Positions 52,595-61,684 of a DNA stretch of 64,000 nt are shown piece by piece. The stretch's first letter is position 1. Every line of letters begins with the position of its first letter. Location of the stretch: contig NZ_CP032099.1 of assembly GCF_003544835.1 (NCBI RefSeq), forward strand, positions 372,001 to 436,000. The letters run 5' to 3'. Made by a program: the position numbers and the translations under genes. A model generated the notes under the pieces. It saw only the letters and a program-made list of their open reading frames with translations, had not been told where the DNA came from and ran no database searches. The stretch is from Aliarcobacter skirrowii CCUG 10374. GTDB taxonomy: Bacteria; Campylobacterota; Campylobacteria; Campylobacterales; Arcobacteraceae.

Positions 52595-53193
52595 TGTTAA
52601 TAAATAGTAAAATCTTAAAAAATTTATCATTTTTTATATCAACAATATTTTTAATATATCTATTTTATCTAATATATAACTCTTTTTTTATAGTTAAAAA
52701 TCAGTTTATAGATATTGGAAACTCTACTTATGTAAATCAAGTAAGAGTTGATGATTTTACAAAAGAGTTGGCACAATTTTTAACAAAAGATTGCAAAAGT
52801 AGCATTTGTGAAGTGCAATCAATGCTTGATTTTGTTACAAATATTCCATATAAAATAAATGAAAATGTTGCAAAAAGTCCAAAAAAGGTTGTAGAGCAAA
52901 ATTTTGGAGATTGTGATGATAAATCAAATCTTTTGATTTCACTACTAAAAGCAAAAACTTATGAAGCATATTTTGTTTTGGTTCCAAAACATATCTTTGT
53001 AGTTGTAAATTTAGAAGCCTTAAATAATAAAAAAGCTTTATATATAAATGGAAGAAGATTTTATATTTTAGAGACAACTGCAACTAATTCTAAAATTGGT
53101 TTCCCATTAAAATATAATTTAAATGAGATAGAAGCTATTGTTGATCCATTTATAAATAAAAAATTACTTATAAATAGTATTGAGTATAAATAG
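52594..53193 (+). CDS. Membrane-anchored transglutaminase-like protein
   Basis: The 199-residue protein starts at GTG overlapping the MarC stop (TAGTG). One N-terminal helix (about 10-32) anchors it with the rest in the periplasm. The transglutaminase-like core shows the catalytic Cys in 'FGDCDDKSNLLISLLKAKTY', His in 'LVPKHIFVVVNLEA' and an acidic partner in 'FYILETTATNSKIG'. It is a cysteine peptidase or amidase fold of unknown substrate, different from the cytoplasmic one at the start of the window. Confidence 0.8.
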   Translation: MLINSKILKNLSFFISTIFLIYLFYLIYNSFFIVKNQFIDIGNSTYVNQVRVDDFTKELAQFLTKDCKSSICEVQSMLDFVTNIPYKINENVAKSPKKVVEQNFGDCDDKSNLLISLLKAKTYEAYFVLVPKHIFVVVNLEALNNKKALYINGRRFYILETTATNSKIGFPLKYNLNEIEAIVDPFINKKLLINSIEYK

Positions 53194-53222
53194 AGACAAA
53201 ATAGATTTAATCTATCTCGTCT
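53194..53222. terminator. Terminator-like hairpin between convergent genes
   Basis: ATAGAT pairs with ATCTAT around TTA, extended after a 3-base internal loop by AGAC with GTCT. It sits between the stops of the convergent transglutaminase-like and diguanylate cyclase genes. The T tract is poor on both sides. Confidence 0.4.
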
Positions 53223-53231
53223 TATTACTTT

Positions 53232-55091
53232 TTAATACTCTGTTTTATCACCATTTTTTAAAATCTCTTTTGAAAATCTAACAACTTTATTTCTTCCAGT
53301 TGCTTTTGCCTCATATAAAGATATATCAGCATATTTTATACATTTCCAAAATTGATCTGTATCTGTTGGAAAGAATGAGTATCCAATACTTACAGTTTTA
53401 GAGAAGTTATCAGCCCCATAATTAAATATAATTTTTGAGAAATCTTTATTTATTTTATCTGCTAAATCTTTTGCACTCTCTTGAGTTGCATTTTTCATTA
53501 AGATTAAAAACTCCTCTCCTCCGTATCTAATTAATGTCTCATTTGCTCCTATTGATTTTTTCATTGTAATTGCAAGTTTTCTTAATATGTCATCTCCAAC
53601 ATCGTGTCCATAAGTATCATTTACCATTTTAAAGTAGTCAATATCTAAAAACATAATTGCATAAACAACACCATCTTTAATATCAGAAGATAGCTCTTTT
53701 TCTACAATTTCATCAAGATATTTTCTATTATAAAGTCCTGTTAAAGAGTCTGTTAGATTTTTTTGTCTTAATGCTTCCATTAAAATCTTACTCTCTAAAA
53801 TTGGTTTTGTCTCTTCAAGATATTTTTTAATAATTCCAATTTTATACTTTAAAGAGTTTGATTGCTCCTCATCTTTAGAGATAATTTGTATTACAAGATT
53901 TCTTTGCTCATTTATATAAAATGGAATACAAACATAACTCTCATTGCTATTTTTACATTTTGCAACTCTACAAATTTGAGGGAAATTTTCAGATGCAACT
54001 ATATTGTTTAATCTTTCAGCTCTACAAACATCTTTTATATTTTGTTTTAAATCACAACAAGCAATCATACCTTCTGTTGCAAAAATAGTTTTTCTAATAT
54101 CTTTTATTAAATCAGTTTCAAATATTAAAAAATTCTCAATCTCTAATCTCTCTTTTAAAACTAAAACCAATCTATGATAGATATCATCAATAGTTAAATC
54201 ATTTTCAATAGTTTTCTTATAGTGATAAATTTCACTAATATCTTCAATAATCTCTTTTGCACTTATTAACTTATCATGATTTATATTTGAAGCTCTGTTG
54301 TGAACAAATGAAGTTAAGTTTTTTTCAATTCCTGTTAGTACAGTTTCAAGTTTTTCAATTAGTTCATTTAACCAATTTGATACCTCTTTATCCTCTTTTA
54401 ATACACCAGCATTTGCACGAATTGAGTAATCACCTTCGTGAACTTTTTTTAATACATTTGCTAAAGAGTCAAAAGAGTTTGTATATGGAGTTATTCTTTT
54501 TCTAATAAAAATTAAAAAAATAATTAAAAATATAGATATTGTTCCAATAATATATAATAAAACCATTATATTTGAACCTCTATCTTCGCTTATATCAAAG
54601 CTTAAAGATATAGCTCCTAAAACCTCTCCCTCTTTTGCATTGTGACATGAAAGGCAGTTTGGTTTATCTAATGATGATGCTGTATATGGAATTGTAATTC
54701 TAAGATTTGCAGTATATAAAGACTCCTCTATTACAATCTTTTCAACACCTGTTTTTAAAACTTCTAAGTCAATATCATCTCTTGGGTTTTCATTTGCCAA
54801 AGAAGAGTTTCCAAACTGTTCACTAACACTTTTTGATCTAACTAGCCATAAAGATTGTACATTTTTTAGTTGGCTTATACTATCTAAGAAGACATCTCTT
54901 TGAGACATATTACCATTTACCATGTGAGATGTAAGAGAGTTTTTAACTATATCAGCAGTCAAATAGGCTTTCTTCTTAACACCATCATATCCAATCTGTC
55001 TAGAACCAATTGCAACTAAAACAACGATAATGGAAGTTAATAATACAACAATTGAAAAGATTATAAGTGTTATTTTTGTGTTAGATCTCAT
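53232..55091 (-). CDS. Diguanylate cyclase with periplasmic c-type haem sensor
   Basis: The 619-residue membrane protein has a first helix at about 8-30, a periplasmic domain containing the haem site CLSCH (Cys146-Cys149-His150) in 'DKPNCLSCHNAKEGEVLGAI', and a second helix at about 178-198. A HAMP-like linker and a Cys-rich cytoplasmic region ('IACCDLKQNIKDVC', 'CRVAKCKNSNESYVC', GAF-like) follow. The C-terminus is a GGDEF domain ('DSLTGLYNRKYLDEIV', GGEEF in 'LIRYGGEEFLILMK'), which makes cyclic di-GMP. No RxxD inhibitory site is evident. The likely input is redox state or a gas bound at the haem. Confidence 0.9.
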   Translation of the reverse strand: MRSNTKITLIIFSIVVLLTSIIVVLVAIGSRQIGYDGVKKKAYLTADIVKNSLTSHMVNGNMSQRDVFLDSISQLKNVQSLWLVRSKSVSEQFGNSSLANENPRDDIDLEVLKTGVEKIVIEESLYTANLRITIPYTASSLDKPNCLSCHNAKEGEVLGAISLSFDISEDRGSNIMVLLYIIGTISIFLIIFLIFIRKRITPYTNSFDSLANVLKKVHEGDYSIRANAGVLKEDKEVSNWLNELIEKLETVLTGIEKNLTSFVHNRASNINHDKLISAKEIIEDISEIYHYKKTIENDLTIDDIYHRLVLVLKERLEIENFLIFETDLIKDIRKTIFATEGMIACCDLKQNIKDVCRAERLNNIVASENFPQICRVAKCKNSNESYVCIPFYINEQRNLVIQIISKDEEQSNSLKYKIGIIKKYLEETKPILESKILMEALRQKNLTDSLTGLYNRKYLDEIVEKELSSDIKDGVVYAIMFLDIDYFKMVNDTYGHDVGDDILRKLAITMKKSIGANETLIRYGGEEFLILMKNATQESAKDLADKINKDFSKIIFNYGADNFSKTVSIGYSFFPTDTDQFWKCIKYADISLYEAKATGRNKVVRFSKEILKNGDKTEY

Positions 55092-55158
55092 TTTTTTCCT
55101 TAAAGGTCAAATAAAGGGAATATTATCTAAATTTTATTTAATAAAAAAATTATAAAAT

Positions 55159-55551
55159 TTATTTTATGCTACTTTCTTCAATATTTTCAATAAATTCAAA
55201 ACATCTTGCACTATGAAAACTTTTAAAATATTCAGGATTTTCAAATATATGATCTCTTAAACTCCAACCATCTTTCATCTGAACTAGAACATTTTTTAAA
55301 AATAGTTTATTTGTTCTATTTTCACAAATTATTGCCTTTTCATTTAAAAATAGTTTTTCAACTTCATACATTCTTTTTGTAACCATCTTATAGTTTGCAA
55401 ATATTGCTATAGAAAAGATAATAAAAGCTAGAGGGAAAAAGATTTTAAAACTATTTTTTGGAGAGAATTTTCTAGTTGTAATAACAGCTATAACAAATAA
55501 AATAAAAATTGACATAGCAATATAAGGAGCTTCTAATTCTAAAAATAACAT
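55159..55551 (-). CDS. Small membrane protein of unknown function
   Basis: The 130-residue protein has two membrane helices, 'YIAMSIFILFVIAVITT' and 'IFFPLAFIIFSIAIFANY', then an ~75-residue soluble tail 'NEKAIICENRTNKLFLKNVL' that includes 'KDGWSLRDHIFENPEYFKSF' and two Cys. No known motif was recognised. It lies 67 bases upstream of the haem-linked cyclase on the same strand and could share its transcript. Confidence 0.65.
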   Translation of the reverse strand: MLFLELEAPYIAMSIFILFVIAVITTRKFSPKNSFKIFFPLAFIIFSIAIFANYKMVTKRMYEVEKLFLNEKAIICENRTNKLFLKNVLVQMKDGWSLRDHIFENPEYFKSFHSARCFEFIENIEESSIK

Positions 55552-55674
55552 TTTACAATCCTTTAATATCTATTTGATTACCCCAATTTTCAAACAAAAC
55601 ATTATAGTATATAAATCTATTTTTTCAAAGTTTTTTGAAATTTTTATTTGTAAATTAAGATTTAATAAATAATT

Positions 55675-55686
55675 ATTGGTTAAAAT
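55675..55686 (+). promoter_or_regulatory. Probable promoter of the siroheme gene
   Basis: ATTGGTTAAAAT approximates the extended -10 pattern, 33 bases before the GTG at 55720, in the 168-base gap between divergent genes. Nothing else stands out in this gap. Confidence 0.4.
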
Positions 55687-55719
55687 CAAACTTAAATTTA
55701 AAATTAAGGGTGGTACATT

Positions 55720-56289
55720 GTGTCATATTTCCCAGCTTTCATAAAGTTTGATGATAAAAGAGTTTTAATAGTTGGAGGAGGAAATATTGCATTAGAAAAG
55801 TTGGAGCATCTTTTAAATTTTTCAAAAAATATAACTTTAATAGCAAAAGAGTTTAATAGTGAAGTTAAACAAATAGTTGATGAGCAAAATCTTAAATTTG
55901 CAGTAAAAGAGTATGAAAAAGGTGATATAAAAGATTTTGATATTGTAATAGCGGCAGTTGATGATAAAGCACTGCAAGAGAGCATATATTTTGAAACAAG
56001 AGATTATAAAATTCTTTGTAACTGTGTAGATTATAAACAGTATTGCGATTTTATCTTTCCAGCATATATAAAACAGGGTGATTTAACAATTGCAATTTCA
56101 ACAAGTGGAACTTCTCCAGCTTTTGCAAAAAATTTCAAAGAGTATATAAAAAATTTAATTCCAAGTGGTATTGAAGAGTTCTTAAAAGAGCTAAAAGAGC
56201 TACGAACTACAATGCCAAAAGGAAAAGAGAGAATGAGATTTTTAGATAAGAAAGTAAAAGATTTTTTAAAGTCAAAAGAGAGTAGATGA
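55720..56289 (+). CDS. Precorrin-2 dehydrogenase / sirohydrochlorin ferrochelatase (CysG N-terminal type)
   Basis: The 189-residue protein starts at GTG after AAGGGTGG. It matches the N-terminal part of CysG/Met8: 'MSYFPAFIKFDDKRVLIVGG' with the NAD-binding GGGNIAL, 'DFDIVIAAVDDKALQESIYF', 'CNCVDYKQYCDFIFPAYIKQ' and 'LTIAISTSGTSPAFAKNFKE'. It oxidises precorrin-2 to sirohydrochlorin and may insert iron. The methyltransferase half is a separate gene at 56788 on the other strand. It overlaps the Sel1 gene by 4 bases. Confidence 0.9.
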   Translation: MSYFPAFIKFDDKRVLIVGGGNIALEKLEHLLNFSKNITLIAKEFNSEVKQIVDEQNLKFAVKEYEKGDIKDFDIVIAAVDDKALQESIYFETRDYKILCNCVDYKQYCDFIFPAYIKQGDLTIAISTSGTSPAFAKNFKEYIKNLIPSGIEEFLKELKELRTTMPKGKERMRFLDKKVKDFLKSKESR

Positions 56290-56786
56290 AAAAAGCTATT
56301 TTTATAACTATTATTTGTACATTAACACTATTTTCAAAAGGTGTTGATGATGCTGTTTATGCATTAGATAAAAAAGATTATAAAAAAGCATTTGAGATAT
56401 TTTCAAAATATGCAAAATATAAAAATAGTTTTGCACAGTTTAATTTAGGAATGATTTATTACGATGGTTTGGGAAAGAAAAAAGATATAAACAAAGCAAT
56501 ATCTTTTTTTGATGTGTCTGCTAAAAGTGGTAACTTAGAGGCTCAAAATATGTTGGGATATATCTATTTTTATGGAAAAAAAGTTTCAAAAGATTATAAA
56601 AAAGCCCTTTTTTGGTATGAAAAAGCTAGTTTACAAGAGGATAGTTTGGCTCAATTTTATGTTGGACAAATTTATCTTTTAGCTCTTGGCGTAAAAAAAG
56701 ATATAGAAAAAGCAAAAATAATGTTTGAAAAATCTTGTGAAAATGGTTATGAAAAATCTTGTTTAGAGAGAGATAAACTAGATTAA
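56286..56786 (+). CDS. Secreted Sel1-repeat protein
   Basis: The 166-residue protein has a signal peptide, 'MKKAIFITIICTLTLFSKG', followed by about four Sel1/TPR-like repeats, each with the A-x-x-x-L-G-x-(I/M)-Y pattern: 'AQFNLGMIYYDGLGKKKDIN', 'AQNMLGYIYFYGKKVSKDYK', 'AQFYVGQIYLLALGVKKDIE'. The final 'SCENGYEKSCLERDK' has paired Cys as in Helicobacter Hcp proteins. It probably acts as a periplasmic scaffold. It converges on cobA with a single base between the stops. Confidence 0.85.
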   Translation: MKKAIFITIICTLTLFSKGVDDAVYALDKKDYKKAFEIFSKYAKYKNSFAQFNLGMIYYDGLGKKKDINKAISFFDVSAKSGNLEAQNMLGYIYFYGKKVSKDYKKALFWYEKASLQEDSLAQFYVGQIYLLALGVKKDIEKAKIMFEKSCENGYEKSCLERDKLD

Positions 56787-56787
56787 A

Positions 56788-57519
56788 CTACATAAACCAA
56801 TTTAAATCTTCTCTTAAATTTACAACATCTCCTACAATAATTATCGCTGGAGTTGGCATATCTTTTGCTTTTAAAACAATATTTTCTATATCTCCAGTTA
56901 CAACTTTTTGATTTTTTGTTGTTCCATTTGAAATAACCGCACAAGGTGTATTTTTATCTTTTCCAATCTCGATTAATTTTTTACTAATTAACTCAATATT
57001 ATGCAAACCCATCAAAAAAACTATAGTTTCATTACTTTTAAAACTACTCCAATCAATAAAGCAGTTTGATTTGTTTTGTGCTTCATGACCAGTAACCACT
57101 CTAAAAGAGCAAGTAAGACCTCTTTGAGTTACTGGAATTCCAGCATATGCAGGTACACTTATACTTGAAGTAATTCCTGGAATTATCTCAAAAGCTACAC
57201 CACGCTCTTTTAAGTATAAAGCCTCTTCTCCACCTCTTCCAAAAACAAAAGGGTCACCACCTTTTAATCTAACTACTATTTCATATTTTTTACTAGCTTG
57301 ATAAATTATCTCATTTATCTCATCTTGTGAGTTTAAATGATTTCCAAACTCTTTTCCTACAAAAATAAGTTTAGCATCTTTTTTTGCAAGTTTTAAAATC
57401 TCTTTATTTGCTAATTTATCATAAATTATTACATCTGCTTTTTTTATAATATTGTGTGCTTTCATAGTTAAAAGCTCAATATCACCAGGACCAGCACCTG
57501 TTAAATATACTTTACTCAT
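56788..57519 (-). CDS. cobA: Uroporphyrinogen-III C-methyltransferase
   Basis: The 243-residue enzyme is a complete SUMT: 'KVYLTGAGPGDIELLTMKAH', 'VRLKGGDPFVFGRGGEEALY', 'EIIPGITSSISVPAYAGIPV' and 'ETIVFLMGLHNIELISKKLI'. It makes precorrin-2 with two AdoMet, feeding the dehydrogenase at 55720, so siroheme synthesis is encoded by two convergent genes around a Sel1 gene. Confidence 0.94.
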   Translation of the reverse strand: MSKVYLTGAGPGDIELLTMKAHNIIKKADVIIYDKLANKEILKLAKKDAKLIFVGKEFGNHLNSQDEINEIIYQASKKYEIVVRLKGGDPFVFGRGGEEALYLKERGVAFEIIPGITSSISVPAYAGIPVTQRGLTCSFRVVTGHEAQNKSNCFIDWSSFKSNETIVFLMGLHNIELISKKLIEIGKDKNTPCAVISNGTTKNQKVVTGDIENIVLKAKDMPTPAIIIVGDVVNLREDLNWFM

Positions 57520-57636
57520 CTATTACCTTAATAAAATCTTATAAATATTATAAATATTTCTGAAGATAGACTTTTATCAAAATAGAACTTAAAGAGATAT
57601 TTGATTAAACTTAAAATAAAAAATAAAAGAGCTTAT

Positions 57637-58179
57637 ATGAATAAAGAGTTACTAAAAGATATTGCAAAAAAATCTATAAAAAGTAAATTTGATAATAAAA
57701 TTAAAATAGATAAAGAAAAACTTTTAAAAGAGTTTAGCTTTTTAAATGAAAAAAGAGCAACTTTTGTAACCTTAACTTTAAATGGTGAGTTAAGAGGGTG
57801 TATTGGAAGTTTAGTTGCAACTAAAACTTTACTTGATGATTTAATTTCAAACTCTTACATGGCTGCATTTGAAGATCCTAGATTTTTTGAGCTAAGAGCT
57901 GAAGAGTTTCAAAAAGTAGATATAGAGATATCACTTTTAACAAAACCTAAAAAGATTGATTATCTTGATTTAAATGATTTAAAAAAACAAATTATTCCAA
58001 ATAAACATGGTGTTATTTTAGAATTTAAAGCTAAAAGAAGCACTTTTTTACCACAAGTTTGGCAACAGTTACCAAATTTTGATGATTTTTTCTCACAATT
58101 GTGTTATAAAGGTGGTTTTGAAGTTGATGAAAATTTCAGACCAGATATCTATATTTATGAGGTTGAGAAGATAAAATGA
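57637..58179 (+). CDS. AMMECR1-family protein (AmmeMemoRadiSam system protein A)
   Basis: The ~180-residue protein has the AMMECR1 signature 'ATFVTLTLNGELRGCIGSLV' and 'AAFEDPRFFELRAEEFQKVD', then 'GVILEFKAKRSTFLPQVWQQ' and 'FFSQLCYKGGF'. The ATG at 57637 has AAAGAG upstream; an in-frame TTG at 57601 would add 12 residues without a better ribosome site. It overlaps the MEMO1-like gene (ATGA). In many microbes these two sit with a radical-SAM enzyme; the joint function is undefined. Confidence 0.88.
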   Translation: MNKELLKDIAKKSIKSKFDNKIKIDKEKLLKEFSFLNEKRATFVTLTLNGELRGCIGSLVATKTLLDDLISNSYMAAFEDPRFFELRAEEFQKVDIEISLLTKPKKIDYLDLNDLKKQIIPNKHGVILEFKAKRSTFLPQVWQQLPNFDDFFSQLCYKGGFEVDENFRPDIYIYEVEKIK

Positions 58180-58964
58180 GTATTAGAAAAAGTGTAGTTA
58201 GTGGAAGCTTTTATCCAAATGAAAAAAAAGAGTTACTAAAATATTTTGAAAAGTTTAATCAAGAAAAGAGTAGTGATTTAAATTTAAAAGATATATCTGC
58301 AATATTAGTTCCACACGCTGGATATATTTATAGTGGTTTTACAGCTAATAAAGCTTTTAAAGTAGCATCTTTAAAAAACTATAAAAAAGTTGTTATTATT
58401 GGACCTTCTCATAAAGTTTGGTTCAAAGGTGCAAGTATATCTTTATATGATTTTTATGAGACACCATTTGGAAATTTAAAAGTAGATTTAGAGTATTCAA
58501 AAGAGTTATTAAAAACTTTTGATTTTTTAACTTTTGAAGAGGAGTGTAGTTTTGAACACTCAACAGAGGTTCAAGCTCCATTTTGTAAATACTATTTTAA
58601 TAGTGCAAAAATAGTAGAGATAATTTATGGTGATATCTCAAGTGATGATTTAGTAAAACTTTATGAATATATACTAAAAGATAGCAATAATCTTTTGGTA
58701 ATTAGCTCAGATTTAAGCCACTTTTACTCTTTAAATGATGCTATGAAACTTGATATAAATTGTTTAAATGCAGTTAAAAATTTTGATTTAAAATCTTTAG
58801 AGTTTTGTGAGGCTTGTGGAAAAACTGCAATTGAAGCAATAATAAAATTAGGAATAAAACAAAATTTAAAATCCAAACTTCTACACTACTGTACAAGTGC
58901 TGATATCTCAAATGATAAAACGAAAGTGGTAGGATATACAAGTGCAATTTTTACAAAAGAATAA
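58176..58964 (+). CDS. MEMO1-family protein (AmmeMemoRadiSam system protein B)
   Basis: The 262-residue protein matches the MEMO family: 'ISAILVPHAGYIYSGFTANK' (His of the metal site), 'KVVIIGPSHKVWFKGASISL', 'FEHSTEVQAPFCKYYFNSAK', 'NLLVISSDLSHFYSLNDAMK' and 'LLHYCTSADISNDKTKVVGY'. The fold is that of class III extradiol dioxygenases with the metal ligands kept. It is coupled to the AMMECR1 gene. The third partner, a radical-SAM protein, is not seen within the window. Confidence 0.9.
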   Translation: MSIRKSVVSGSFYPNEKKELLKYFEKFNQEKSSDLNLKDISAILVPHAGYIYSGFTANKAFKVASLKNYKKVVIIGPSHKVWFKGASISLYDFYETPFGNLKVDLEYSKELLKTFDFLTFEEECSFEHSTEVQAPFCKYYFNSAKIVEIIYGDISSDDLVKLYEYILKDSNNLLVISSDLSHFYSLNDAMKLDINCLNAVKNFDLKSLEFCEACGKTAIEAIIKLGIKQNLKSKLLHYCTSADISNDKTKVVGYTSAIFTKE

Positions 58965-58986
58965 TTTACAAATAATCTTAAAATTA

Positions 58987-59015
58987 CAAGATGGTTACCA
59001 TTTAATAACATCTTG
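58987..59015 (+). repeat. Inverted repeat downstream of the MEMO1 gene
   Basis: CAAGATG pairs with CATCTTG, with a further inner GTTA/TAAC pairing after a bulged G. The run CATTTTTTATC lies about 9 bases later. It is a weak terminator candidate in the 130-base gap before the chemoreceptor gene. Confidence 0.4.
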
Positions 59016-59094
59016 ATTACAACTCATTTTTTATCAAGCTAGTTTAAAATCTTTAGGATATATTTTCCAAAAATTAGAATTTTAGGAAAAGTAT

Positions 59095-61629
59095 ATGAAA
59101 AATTTAAAATTAAGAAACAAAATATTTTTAATTTTAGTTCTTCCAATGATTGCGATTTTGACTCTTACATCTTTTTTAATTGTTGAAAAAATAGAAAATG
59201 TTTCAAATATGAAAAAAACATCAAAATATATAAATTTTACGGTTGAGATATTAAAAGTTTTAAAAAATCTACAAATTGAAAGAGAAGTTGCAATTTCATA
59301 TTTAAATAGCTATGGAGCAAATAAAGAGGTTTTAGATAAGCAGATAAATCTTAGTTTAAATAGTGAAAAAGAACTGGAAGATTTTATAAATAATTTTAAT
59401 TTAGCAAAAAATGATTCTCATCTTTTAGAAAAAATTGAGATTTTGAAAAATAGTTTAACTTTGTTGAAAGAAAAGAGAGAGAATATATTTAAACAGAGTA
59501 TTGATAGTAAAGCTATTGAAACTTTTTATAATGAAATAATTTTAGATTTAATCTCTTTTTTCGATGAGTTAATAGTATATTCAAATAGTAAAGATCTTTT
59601 AAACGCATCTCAAACATATATTTTGAGCGTTAAGATTATAGAAAAAATATATCAAGAGAAGAGTTTGGTTAGTAATATTTTTAAATATAAAAAGATTTTA
59701 AATGATGATTATAATAGATTTATCTCACTACTTACTTTTCAAGATGAAAATATTAAAGAGTTGGAAAAAAATTTAACACAAAATCAATTGGATTTTTATA
59801 ATTTACAAACTAAAAATAAAGCATTTTTAAATATAGAAAATTTAAGAGAAGTTATATTTTTAAAAGCAAAAAAAGATGAGCTTATAAATATCATGATACA
59901 AGGCTTTGGCTTTGGTGGATTAATTTATCACTACAATAATTTGATTTTGACAAATGATGAAAATATCTTAAATAAAATTCAAAGTGATCACACAAAAATA
60001 TTAAGAGCAATAAGAGAGTATAGAAAATTTGCCTTACAAGATGATGAGAAAAAGTTTTTAGCAGATATTCAAAATAGTATTGATTTATACATGGAAAGAG
60101 CTTTTATGAGTGATTATATAAGTGATACAAAAAGTATTGATAAAAAAACTTTAGATGCTTTTGATTTTTTATCAAAAAATATTTATGGATCTGATTTAAA
60201 AGTATGGATAGATAGTTCAAATGAGAAGATTTTGGTTTTTATGGGATTACAAAATAGAGTATTAGAAGATACTCTTAAATATATTGAAAACAAAACTATC
60301 AAACTTGATAAACAGATAATTTTATTTATAATATTTTTAATAGCTTTTATTTTAACTATTTTTATAGTAATTTTATTAATGACAAGTAACATCACAAAAG
60401 CTATTAAAAAATTTGAGAATAATTTAAATCAATTTTTCTTTTACTCAATGAAAGAGAAAGATGAGATTAAATTAAATCAAATTAGTGGAAAAGATGAGTT
60501 TGCTTTAATGACAAAAAATATGAATGAGCAGATTTTAAAAATTGATAAGATTACAAAAAATGATAAAGAAGTAATTTTAAAAATTACAGAAGTTATGCAA
60601 AGAGTAAATTTGGGATATTTTAATGTTTCAATAGAGGCAAAATCATCTACAAAAGAGCTTCAAACTTTAGTTGAGATTATAAATAAAATGTTAGAAAGCA
60701 CAAGAGTTAAACTTGATAGTATAAATCTTTTATTAAATCAATATAGTAGGGGTAATTATGAGTTTAAATTAGAAGATTATCAAACAAAAACTATGCAAGG
60801 AGATTTTGGAATACTCTATAAATCTACTACTTTTTTAGCAAAAACTATATCTTCTTTAATATCTATGATTGAAAATGCAGGAGAAAATCTTGAAAAAAAT
60901 ACAAAAATCTTAGCTAACTCTTCAAATGAGCTTGCAATATCATCTTCAAATCAAGCTATATCTTTGAAACAAACATCATCCTCGCTTGATCAAATAACAC
61001 AAAATATAAAACACAACAATGAAAATATTAGTAAAATGAATCAAATTTCAGATGAGTTAAGTAGTGCTGCACAAATTGGAAACAAAGCTGCTAAACAGAC
61101 ATTTGTTTCAATGGATGAGATAAGTAAAAAAGTAAAAGCTATAAATGAAGCAATTGTTATTATTGATCAAATAGCATTTCAAACAAATATTTTAAGCCTA
61201 AACGCTGCAGTTGAAGCAGCAACTGCTGGTGAGGCTGGAAAAGGTTTTGCAGTTGTTGCTGGTGAGGTGCGAAATTTAGCCTCTAAGAGTTCAGAGGCTG
61301 CAAATAGCATAAAAAATCTAGTAGAGAGTGCAAATATTGAAGCAACTGATGGGAAAAATATTGCAGATGATATGATAAAAGGGTATGAAAAATTATCTTC
61401 AAAAATATCTTCTACAAAAGAGATTATTGAAAATGTTACAATTTTTAGTAAAGATCAAGAGTTAGCAATATCAAAAATTAATCAAACTCTAGCAAATCTT
61501 GATGAAACTACACAAAAAAATGCGCAAACTGCATCAAATATAGACTCTTTATCAAATGAAGTATCAAATCTATCAGATAAATTACTAGAAATTACATCAT
61601 CTTCAAAAATTAAAAATAAAGATTATTAG
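59095..61629 (+). CDS. Methyl-accepting chemotaxis protein with nitrate/nitrite-sensor-like (NIT) domain
   Basis: The 844-residue receptor has a first helix at about 11-30 and a second at about 404-424 ('[20 protein letters not shown]'). The ~370-residue periplasmic part contains '[20 protein letters not shown]', the L-Q-x-E-R-x-x-S motif of NIT domains. A long HAMP-like linker leads to the signalling domain with '[20 protein letters not shown]' and '[20 protein letters not shown]'. The ligand may be nitrate or nitrite, but this rests on the motif only. It is transcribed alone. Confidence 0.88.
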   Translation: MKNLKLRNKIFLILVLPMIAILTLTSFLIVEKIENVSNMKKTSKYINFTVEILKVLKNLQIEREVAISYLNSYGANKEVLDKQINLSLNSEKELEDFINNFNLAKNDSHLLEKIEILKNSLTLLKEKRENIFKQSIDSKAIETFYNEIILDLISFFDELIVYSNSKDLLNASQTYILSVKIIEKIYQEKSLVSNIFKYKKILNDDYNRFISLLTFQDENIKELEKNLTQNQLDFYNLQTKNKAFLNIENLREVIFLKAKKDELINIMIQGFGFGGLIYHYNNLILTNDENILNKIQSDHTKILRAIREYRKFALQDDEKKFLADIQNSIDLYMERAFMSDYISDTKSIDKKTLDAFDFLSKNIYGSDLKVWIDSSNEKILVFMGLQNRVLEDTLKYIENKTIKLDKQIILFIIFLIAFILTIFIVILLMTSNITKAIKKFENNLNQFFFYSMKEKDEIKLNQISGKDEFALMTKNMNEQILKIDKITKNDKEVILKITEVMQRVNLGYFNVSIEAKSSTKELQTLVEIINKMLESTRVKLDSINLLLNQYSRGNYEFKLEDYQTKTMQGDFGILYKSTTFLAKTISSLISMIENAGENLEKNTKILANSSNELAISSSNQAISLKQTSSSLDQITQNIKHNNENISKMNQISDELSSAAQIGNKAAKQTFVSMDEISKKVKAINEAIVIIDQIAFQTNILSLNAAVEAATAGEAGKGFAVVAGEVRNLASKSSEAANSIKNLVESANIEATDGKNIADDMIKGYEKLSSKISSTKEIIENVTIFSKDQELAISKINQTLANLDETTQKNAQTASNIDSLSNEVSNLSDKLLEITSSSKIKNKDY

Positions 61630-61647
61630 AAGTAAATCTAACCTCTA

Positions 61648-61659
61648 TTTAGATAATAT
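61648..61659 (+). promoter_or_regulatory. Probable promoter of the YdcF-like gene
   Basis: TTTAGATAATAT matches the extended -10 pattern and lies 25 bases before the ATG at 61685. Confidence 0.45.
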
Positions 61660-61684
61660 TTTAAAATTATATAAAAAGAGATAG

